Positions 1 to 5,219 of a stretch of DNA of 5,219 nucleotides are shown piece after piece (position 1 is the first letter of the stretch; every line of letters begins with the position of its first letter). A program made the translations under genes and the position numbers. The DNA comes from Acidobacteriota bacterium. Lineage in GTDB: Bacteria; Acidobacteriota; Vicinamibacteria; Vicinamibacterales; UBA8438. The notes beneath the pieces are model-generated. The model saw nothing but the letters and a program-made list of their open reading frames with translations. It ran no database searches and had not been told where the DNA came from. Where the stretch lies: NCBI GenBank assembly GCA_003533545.1, contig DQEK01000444.1, positions 1 to 5,219 on the forward strand, read 5' to 3'.

Positions 1-1589
1 CCAGACTTTCCCCTTACACCTCGGCGGTCGTTAGTGGTTCCGCACATGTCACTGGTGAGTTGAACTGGGACGGCATCAGCGCGGACGCGACGATTGAGCA
101 GGCCGATCTCAGGCTGCTCGACTATGACGTTCGTAATGACGGCCCGACTGAGCTGTCACTGGACGGCCGGGTCATTAGCGTCGATCGGCTCAGGTTGGTG
201 GGGGAGGGGACGGGAGTAGACCTAGCCGGCTCGGTCGACTTGGCAACCGATGCGCTCGGGTTAACGATACGGGGAGACGCCAATCTCGGCATCCTCCAGG
301 GCTTTGTTCCTGATTTGCGTGGGTCCGGTGTTGCGGAGGTTCGAACACGGGTGTCCGGTACGTTCGACGAGCCAGAGCTCACTGGTCAGGCGACACTGTC
401 GAACGGCCGCATTCGTCATATTGCGCTTCCTCACGGGATCGAAGCGATCAACGGCCGCATTGTGTTCGAGCGTGGCGGCATACGATTCGACGACGTTCCG
501 GCGTTGATGGGAGGGGGGGCGGTCACGGTCGGCGGTCGGGTTGGATTGAACGGATTTCAACCCGATGAGCTGGGGGTTACGCTGACGGGTCAGGAGATGC
601 AGTGGCGTTACCCGGAGGGATTCCGCTCTCTTGTTGATGCCGACCTGGTTCTTCGCGGCAATGCGACCGCGCCAGTCTTGGCCGGTACCATCAATGTGCG
701 TGACGCGGTCTTGCCTGATGCACTCGACATGGGCATTGGGTTGTTCGGTGGAAGTGAAGGAGATACGGAGGTGACGGTTTCTGAACCCGAGGCATCGGGG
801 CTGCCGTTGACACTGGATGTTCGGCTTGTGGCGCCGTCCAGTCTCAGGATGACCAGCAACACCGTGCGGATCGTGTCAAGCGCCGAGCTCACGCTGCAGG
901 GTAGCTACGACCGGCCGCAGTTGTTCGGTTCGGCGGAAATCGAGCGAGGCGAAGCGTTTTTTGATGGCAATCGGTACCGTCTAAATTACGGAACGATCAG
1001 CTTCGCCAATCCGAACGAGATCGAACCATTCTTTAATGTCGAGATCGAGACAGATGTCCGGGTGCCAGGCCAGACTTATCGGGTGACGGTCCGGGCCACC
1101 GGCACCGCTGATCGACTAGTACCGGCGCTCTCATCGGACCCGCCTTTACCGGAAGTCGACGTGCTGGGGCTACTACTCGGGGACGTGCGTGACCCGCAGG
1201 GCGCAGACCTTCGAGCGGCGCGTGCACCGGAACTTGCGCAACAGCAACGGCTCCAGGCCGGTGCGGCCCGGCTGCTGACGAGTTCCTTGTCCTCAGGGGT
1301 GGGGCGTGTTGTCGAAGAGTCGTTTGGTGTGGATACGTTTCAGATCACCCCCGCTCTTGGCGATCCCTCCTCTCGGCAGTCGGCGCAGTTGAACCCGACG
1401 GCGCGGGTCCTAATCGGGCAGCGGATTTCTGGACGCGCGCACCTGACTCTGTCGCGCGCGCTAAGCGGTGCCAACCGTGACCTCATCGTGGTTCTCGAGT
1501 ACGACCAGAGCGACCGACTCGCGTGGGTTTTGTCGCAGAACGAGGACCGTACCTACGCTCTCGATTTTCGCGTGAGGCACGCCTTTTGA
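1..1589 (+). CDS. tamB: TamB-family translocation/assembly module protein, C-terminal part (5' end outside window)
   Basis: The reading frame is open to the left edge (first full codon at 3), so 528 C-terminal residues are visible and the true start lies upstream; a TTG at 60 only looks like a start. The first residues already form a beta-repeat of AsmA/TamB type. The TamB (DUF490) domain covers about residues 134-528. It contains two NGRI repeats near 134 and 150, a 'P..L.......I.SSAEL.L.G' block at 277-300, 'FFDGNRYRLNYGTISFANP' at 319-337, the family hallmark 'SDPPLPEVDVLGLLLG' near 378-393, and a beta-rich tail ending in Phe. Family knowledge: TamB is anchored in the inner membrane, spans the periplasm as a long beta-taco, partners TamA or BamA, and is implicated in outer-membrane protein assembly and anterograde phospholipid transport. 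The adjacent bamA gene supports this role. The missing N-terminus prevents checking the membrane anchor. AsmA-like relatives are the alternative, but the C-terminal motifs favour TamB. Confidence 0.9.
   Translation, partial: RLSPYTSAVVSGSAHVTGELNWDGISADATIEQADLRLLDYDVRNDGPTELSLDGRVISVDRLRLVGEGTGVDLAGSVDLATDALGLTIRGDANLGILQGFVPDLRGSGVAEVRTRVSGTFDEPELTGQATLSNGRIRHIALPHGIEAINGRIVFERGGIRFDDVPALMGGGAVTVGGRVGLNGFQPDELGVTLTGQEMQWRYPEGFRSLVDADLVLRGNATAPVLAGTINVRDAVLPDALDMGIGLFGGSEGDTEVTVSEPEASGLPLTLDVRLVAPSSLRMTSNTVRIVSSAELTLQGSYDRPQLFGSAEIERGEAFFDGNRYRLNYGTISFANPNEIEPFFNVEIETDVRVPGQTYRVTVRATGTADRLVPALSSDPPLPEVDVLGLLLGDVRDPQGADLRAARAPELAQQQRLQAGAARLLTSSLSSGVGRVVEESFGVDTFQITPALGDPSSRQSAQLNPTARVLIGQRISGRAHLTLSRALSGANRDLIVVLEYDQSDRLAWVLSQNEDRTYALDFRVRHAF
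1572..1577 (+). promoter_or_regulatory. Ribosome binding site supporting a TTG start for bamA
   Basis: GTGAGG contains GAGG, a four-base match to the Shine-Dalgarno core, and ends 8 bases before the TTG at 1586. It lies inside the last codons of tamB. The TTG overlaps the tamB stop codon as TTGA, the TTG equivalent of the common ATGA coupling arrangement. The alternative starts are weaker. GTG at 1523 would give a 67-base overlap and put about 21 charged residues ahead of the hydrophobic segment. GTG at 1601 has no convincing ribosome site and would remove the only basic residue of the signal peptide. Confidence 0.55.
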
Positions 1590-4510
1590 ACCGAGCACCG
1601 GTGTGGTGTCTGGTGTTTTGGGCGCCGTTGCTGTACGCACCTTCCGTCGTGGAGGCGGGCGACCTCGCGGAGCTCCTCGGACAGACAGTTGCCAGGGTTC
1701 AAGTGCTTCGCGCTGGGGTTGCCACCGACGACCAGGGCATCCTCGATCTGGTCGAAACCCGCACGGGCCAGCCCTTGTCGCTCAGGGAAGTTCGGGAGAG
1801 TGTCACTCACCTGTTCACCCGAGGCGCCTACGCTGATGTCCAAGTCACTGCGCTGAAGACCGATGGTGGAATTTTCTTGCGCTACGACCTTGTTCCGCTC
1901 GGTGCTACCGGTGGGGTCGAAATTCGCGGCGAGTTCGGTCTGCAGAGAGACGAGTTGCTCGGTCCGCTTAGACGACGTTTCGGTCGCGTGGTGCGCCCCG
2001 ACCAGGTGCCGAGTGCGGTCACGCTGCTAGAAGAGGTCTACCTCGCGGCCGGCCGATTTTCGGCGCGTATCACTCCGGACACTGATGGGGGGCGTCTCGT
2101 CTTTGACATCGACCAGGGACCCGTGGCGCGGATTGGTCACGTGGATGTACGGGGAGTGGAAGAGGGGGACCCCGAGAGGGTTCTGGAACGTCTCGGGGTC
2201 GCCGAGGGAGCGGTTTATGACCCGCGGCAACTTGAAGCACGGCTAGCAGAATACGAGGCGGAGATACGCGAGCGGCGGTACTACGAGGCGCGTTTCCGTC
2301 ACAATGTTTCGCCCAGTCCGGATGGTCGGACGGTGGACCTGGTGCTCGACATTCAGACTGGATCGCCGGTCGAGATCCAGGTCGACGGCGACCTAACTAA
2401 TGCTCCGCTAGACGAACTCGTACCCGTCGCGCGGGAAGGGTCGATCGACGAGGATCTTCTTGAGGACTCAAGTCTTCGCGTTGAGATGTACCTTCGGGGT
2501 CTCGGGTATCGCGATGCCCGCGTCACCCACCGACGGATTGTTCAGGCAGGGCTGTTATCCGTTGTCTTCGCTGTCGACCGAGGATCCGAATACCGCGTGG
2601 GTAATGTGACGATCACCGGTCAGGAGACTGTTTCCGTTGACGACCTGGCGGTTCGGTTCGGTGTCTTTTCTGGCGCTCCACTGGTGGCTACCGATGTGGA
2701 TGCTGGCGTATTGGCCATTAGGTCCTGGTACGCCGAGCGGGGGCACCGAGATGTTCAAGTAGTTCCGCGCTTAGCCGAGCGTCACGACGAGGCGGATGAT
2801 GCCGGCTTGGGAGTCGTTTCGGTCGACGTCACGGTGGAAATCGCCGAGGGGTCGGAAACGACCATCGGTTCGGTGGGGTTCAGCGGTAACGGTGCGTTCA
2901 CTGCTAGTGCGCTGGCCGCATTGGTTGGCGCCCAGATCGGGGTGCCGTACTTTGCGCCGCGCCTGGCTGCTGATCGCGAGCGGCTTCGGGCCCACTACCT
3001 TAACGAAGGGTACGAGACCGTCCAAGTGGACGTGGTTGAGCGATTCGAAGACAACGGCACGACCGTGAACGTGATGTTCCAGCTGATCGAGGGGGTGCAG
3101 GTCGTCGTCGATCATGTGTTGGTCGTTGGCACGAACCAGGTTTCGCCATCTACGGTGCGGTCTGAAATGACGCTGCACCCGGGTGATCCGCTGGGGCTGG
3201 ATGAGGTGGCGGAGACTCGCCGACGATTGACAGCATTAGGGTTGTTCCGTCGGATCGATATTCGAGAATTGAGCCACGGTGGTGGCAATCGGCGCGATGT
3301 CGTGGTCGACGTGGAGGAGGCGCCGGCGACCCGCGTCGGGTACGGCGGTGGCCTCGAGGTGAATCAGCGACTGCGGGCGACGGTCGGGGGAGCGGCGGCC
3401 GAACGTCTTGAGTTGGCACCGCGAGGGTTCTTTGAGGTCGGGCGGCGGAATCTGTGGGGTAAGAACCGGTCAATCGATTTGTTTACCCGCGTCAGCGTGC
3501 GTCGCAAGGACGAATTGGATGCCGATACGGCCGTGTCTAATATCGGGTTTAACGAATACCGCGTGTTATTGAACTACCGTGAGCCGCGGGCATTTGGGCG
3601 CACGGGTGACCTACTGGTCTCCGGGTTCGTGGAGCAGGTGATTCGGCCCAGCTTTGACCTGTTCAGCCGTGGTGTCAACGCTGAGCTGAGACGGACCATT
3701 GGTCTCACGATGACTGGCAGCGCCGGCTACACCTATGGTCAGAACCGGGTGACCAACGGGCAGTTTCAAAACGAGGAGGGTCCCCTCGTTGACCGGCTGT
3801 TTCCCGAGGTGACCTTGTCGACTTTTTCTGGCGGGCTAGTTCTGGATACCCGGGATGACCCACTGGAGCCGACCCGGGGGCTACTCGTCGGGGTCGATGC
3901 CGAGGGGGCATTCCGAAGTCTTGGGTCCGAAGTTGGCTTTGCCAAGGCCTCAGCCCAGGGCTTCTTCTTTCAGGCTTTACCCGGAGAGCTGGTTTTTGCG
4001 GTCGGTGCCAGGTTAGGGCTAGCCCGCGGGTTCACGCTGATGCTCCCGACGCTCCCAATCTTTGTGATGACCGCCGACGGCGTGCTTGTGCAGCAAGGCG
4101 GGTCGGCGCTGGCGGTCATTCAGGACCTGCCAGCCAGTGAGCGATTTTTCGCGGGTGGAGATACCACGGTACGCGGTTTCGCTCTCGATCGCCTAGGCGA
4201 CGAGACGACGATTGATCCGAATGGGTTTCCAACCGGTGGTAATGCGATGATTGTGATGAACACTGAATTGCGGGTGCCGGTCACCGGAGCCATCCAGGCT
4301 GTGGGGTTTCTGGACGCCGGCAATGTTTTCGATCGCGTTAGCAATCTCGATCTGAATCGGATTCGGGGCGCTGTTGGATTCGGTGTGCGGTATCGCTCGC
4401 CTGTCGGGCCGATCCGGGTTGATCTTGGGTTCAAGCTCGATCGGCGGGAGTTCGCGGGTGAGCAGGAGCCACTCACCGCACTGCACTTCAGCATCGGTCA
4501 GGCATTCTGA
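1586..4510 (+). CDS. bamA: Omp85-family outer-membrane assembly protein (BamA/TamA-like) with seven predicted POTRA domains
   Basis: Central beta-barrel insertase of the outer membrane; 974 residues from the TTG at 1586 (995 if GTG 1523 is used), against about 810 for E. coli BamA. Residues 1-24 form a signal peptide: Arg3, a hydrophobic core at 6-22, likely cleavage after VEA. By eye the periplasmic part divides into seven POTRA repeats at about 33-106, 107-179, 180-260, 261-334, 335-423, 424-504 and 505-581, most ending in a beta-strand followed by a Gly-containing turn. The barrel runs from about 582 to 974. Family signatures are 'DTRDDPLEPTRG' at 754-765, the loop-6 motif VRGF at 862-865, 'FLDAGNVFD' at 908-916, 'SPVGPIRVDLG' at 938-948, and a C-terminal beta-signal ending in Phe. 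TamA normally has three POTRAs, so BamA is the better name. Next to tamB, it may act both as BamA and as the TamB partner. The gene overlaps tamB by 4 bases and the next gene by 1. Confidence 0.92.
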   Translation: MNRAPVWCLVFWAPLLYAPSVVEAGDLAELLGQTVARVQVLRAGVATDDQGILDLVETRTGQPLSLREVRESVTHLFTRGAYADVQVTALKTDGGIFLRYDLVPLGATGGVEIRGEFGLQRDELLGPLRRRFGRVVRPDQVPSAVTLLEEVYLAAGRFSARITPDTDGGRLVFDIDQGPVARIGHVDVRGVEEGDPERVLERLGVAEGAVYDPRQLEARLAEYEAEIRERRYYEARFRHNVSPSPDGRTVDLVLDIQTGSPVEIQVDGDLTNAPLDELVPVAREGSIDEDLLEDSSLRVEMYLRGLGYRDARVTHRRIVQAGLLSVVFAVDRGSEYRVGNVTITGQETVSVDDLAVRFGVFSGAPLVATDVDAGVLAIRSWYAERGHRDVQVVPRLAERHDEADDAGLGVVSVDVTVEIAEGSETTIGSVGFSGNGAFTASALAALVGAQIGVPYFAPRLAADRERLRAHYLNEGYETVQVDVVERFEDNGTTVNVMFQLIEGVQVVVDHVLVVGTNQVSPSTVRSEMTLHPGDPLGLDEVAETRRRLTALGLFRRIDIRELSHGGGNRRDVVVDVEEAPATRVGYGGGLEVNQRLRATVGGAAAERLELAPRGFFEVGRRNLWGKNRSIDLFTRVSVRRKDELDADTAVSNIGFNEYRVLLNYREPRAFGRTGDLLVSGFVEQVIRPSFDLFSRGVNAELRRTIGLTMTGSAGYTYGQNRVTNGQFQNEEGPLVDRLFPEVTLSTFSGGLVLDTRDDPLEPTRGLLVGVDAEGAFRSLGSEVGFAKASAQGFFFQALPGELVFAVGARLGLARGFTLMLPTLPIFVMTADGVLVQQGGSALAVIQDLPASERFFAGGDTTVRGFALDRLGDETTIDPNGFPTGGNAMIVMNTELRVPVTGAIQAVGFLDAGNVFDRVSNLDLNRIRGAVGFGVRYRSPVGPIRVDLGFKLDRREFAGEQEPLTALHFSIGQAF

Positions 4511-5148
4511 TGGCACGCAGGGGACGGGTGATGTTCGTTGGGGCTGCGCTAGTCCTGTCGCTGGGAGCGCGTCAGGCCCCTCCCACTGGAGATCTCGTCG
4601 ACCGCGTGCTCGCTGTGGCAGCTAGACAGATCGTCATGCTGTCAGATGTGCGAGCCTTCCTTGAACTCGGTCTTGTTGAGCCACCTGCGTTGGGTGACCC
4701 GGTTGCCTACACCCTGACGACCTTGATTGAGCGCCAATTGGTACTCGATGAAGTGGGGCGCTACGTCGTGCAGGAGCCGTCTCGGGGCGACGTTGATACT
4801 CGACTGGGGAAGGTCATCGACCACGTCGGTGGCGAGAGGGCGCTAGCCGCGGTGTTGCCGGGCGTCGGTTTTACCGTCGACGACCTCAGACGAGTGCTGC
4901 AGGATGACCTTCGAATTGAGCGTTACTTGGCCCGTCGGTTTCCTGGGGCGCGGCGGCCAACCGAGGAAGAACTGTCCGATTATGTTCGGGAGCATCCGGA
5001 CGAATTTAGGACAGACGGCAGACGACAAACACGGGAGGACGTTCTTCAGGCCGCTCTGGACCGTCTGACTCAACAGTTTCGGCAGGAGTCGATCGATGAT
5101 TGGGTGACTTCGCTAACACTCCGTGCCGATGTTTTCCGAGTTCCGTAA
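4510..5148 (+). CDS. SurA N-terminal-domain periplasmic chaperone-like protein lacking a PPIase domain
   Basis: Predicted 212-residue secreted protein. The ATG at 4510 overlaps the bamA stop (TGATG), suggesting termination-reinitiation. It gives a basic N-terminus (MARRGR) and a hydrophobic core at about 7-20, with possible cleavage after Ala20 or Ala23. A second ATG at 4531 has a better ribosome site (AGGGGA at 4519-4524) but would lose the basic region, so 4510 is preferred. The mature start 'VDRVLAVAARQIVMLSDV' (30-47) matches the first strand and helix of SurA N-domains. It is followed by a helix with 'LIERQLVLDEV' (72-82), 'FTVDDLRRVLQDDLRIERYLARRF' (121-144), and 'PTEEELSDYVREHPDEF' (150-166). 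Full SurA has one or two parvulin domains (about 100 residues each) between this point and the C-terminal helix. Here a short linker (167-174) leads straight to a helix (175-194) and a 'DWV..L..RADV' end. The inferred role is chaperoning of unfolded outer-membrane proteins for the adjacent BamA, without proline isomerisation. Other members of the trigger factor/SurA-like fold are possible. Confidence 0.75.
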   Translation: MARRGRVMFVGAALVLSLGARQAPPTGDLVDRVLAVAARQIVMLSDVRAFLELGLVEPPALGDPVAYTLTTLIERQLVLDEVGRYVVQEPSRGDVDTRLGKVIDHVGGERALAAVLPGVGFTVDDLRRVLQDDLRIERYLARRFPGARRPTEEELSDYVREHPDEFRTDGRRQTREDVLQAALDRLTQQFRQESIDDWVTSLTLRADVFRVP

Positions 5149-5219
5149 CCTCGTTCCGGACCGACGCGATCGGTCATGGACGGTCGCCTGCCTACCGGCC
5201 GTTGGCCGATACCGCAAGG
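5149..5219 (+). other. Downstream 71 bases with no assignable gene
   Basis: The sequence after the SurA-like stop is too short to assign. On the + strand an ATG at 5129 (overlapping the previous gene by 20 bases) and an ATG at 5176 both stay open to the right edge, but neither has a clear ribosome site or a recognisable peptide. On the - strand one frame entering from the right stops at 5192-5194, so a convergent gene end is equally possible. Two short perfect inverted repeats are present, GACCGA/TCGGTC at 5159-5175 and CGGCC/GGCCG at 5196-5208, with no T-tract after either. Confidence 0.3.

Noticed and set aside
402..461. A 12-base direct repeat (AACGGCCGCATT at 402-413 and 450-461).
   Set aside because: Both copies are in frame and encode Asn-Gly-Arg-Ile, a recurrent pattern of the TamB beta-repeat. 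It is explained by protein structure, not a mobile or regulatory element.
513..519. A run of seven G bases as a possible phase-variation tract in tamB.
   Set aside because: The run encodes a glycine turn (MGGGAV) typical of the family, the frame is intact, and seven bases is short for a contingency tract. It could be a sequencing error site, but nothing indicates one.
1586..1660. Cys8 in the bamA signal region as a possible lipoprotein site.
   Set aside because: The Cys is at the start of the hydrophobic core with no lipobox (the preceding residues are Pro-Val-Trp). A normal cleavage site follows at VEA.
2771..3178. A 135-codon open frame on the - strand inside bamA.
   Set aside because: It lies opposite strongly conserved POTRA coding sequence. 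The predicted peptide is rich in His, Arg and Pro with no recognisable domain, as expected for an antisense shadow in high-GC DNA.
3150..3473. A 107-codon Pro/Arg-rich open frame on the - strand.
   Set aside because: It is antisense to the last POTRA and the start of the barrel. Its composition is low-complexity and it has no clear ribosome site or conserved motif.
4120..4516. Two long - strand frames overlapping the end of bamA (4120-4494 and 4193-4516).
   Set aside because: They oppose the conserved RGF, DAGNVFD and beta-signal region of the barrel, and their peptides look random.
5159..5208. Two small inverted repeats, GACCGA/TCGGTC and CGGCC/GGCCG, as a possible terminator of the operon.
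   Set aside because: The stems are only 6 and 5 base pairs and neither is followed by a run of T. Such palindromes are common by chance in high-GC sequence.
1..5219. A novel defence, mobile or biosynthetic system.
   Set aside because: All recognisable coding sequence belongs to known outer-membrane biogenesis families. There are no transposase, integrase, toxin, nuclease or repeat-array signals on either strand.

Overview
The window is a compact, single-strand (+) stretch of high-GC Gram-negative DNA (about 60% GC by eye) devoted to outer-membrane biogenesis. It carries three consecutive genes that touch or overlap. The first is the 3' part of a tamB-family gene (TamB/DUF490 C-terminal domain), which enters from the left edge and ends at 1589. 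The second is a complete Omp85/BamA-type outer-membrane protein gene (1586-4510), with a signal peptide, what I read as seven POTRA repeats, and a C-terminal 16-strand-type barrel. The third is a complete gene (4510-5148) for a short secreted protein resembling the chaperone core of SurA without any parvulin (PPIase) domain. The last 71 bases (5149-5219) hold no feature I can identify.

Organism: the proteins describe a diderm bacterium. The gene order tamB - Omp85 - SurA-like, the PPIase-less SurA-like protein and the base composition fit what I would expect of an uncultured Acidobacteriota (Vicinamibacteria-like) lineage. This is inference from general resemblance, not a database match, and other high-GC diderms such as Gemmatimonadota or deltaproteobacterial groups are not excluded.

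Layout: there is no intergenic space between the three genes. tamB and bamA overlap by 4 bases if the TTG at 1586 is the bamA start. bamA and the SurA-like gene share one base (TGATG). This indicates one transcript with translational coupling; the promoter must lie upstream of the window. No terminator, promoter, RNA gene, CRISPR array, insertion sequence or significant nucleotide repeat was seen.

How the genes work together: secreted beta-barrel precursors would be held in the periplasm by the SurA-like chaperone and folded into the outer membrane by the Omp85 protein. The TamB-family protein, an inner-membrane-anchored, periplasm-spanning beta-rich protein, would partner the same Omp85 barrel and/or form a lipid conduit between the membranes. 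The window looks like a core housekeeping module and not a mobile or defence system. The most notable points are the extended POTRA arm, the PPIase-free chaperone and the tight co-transcription of all three.
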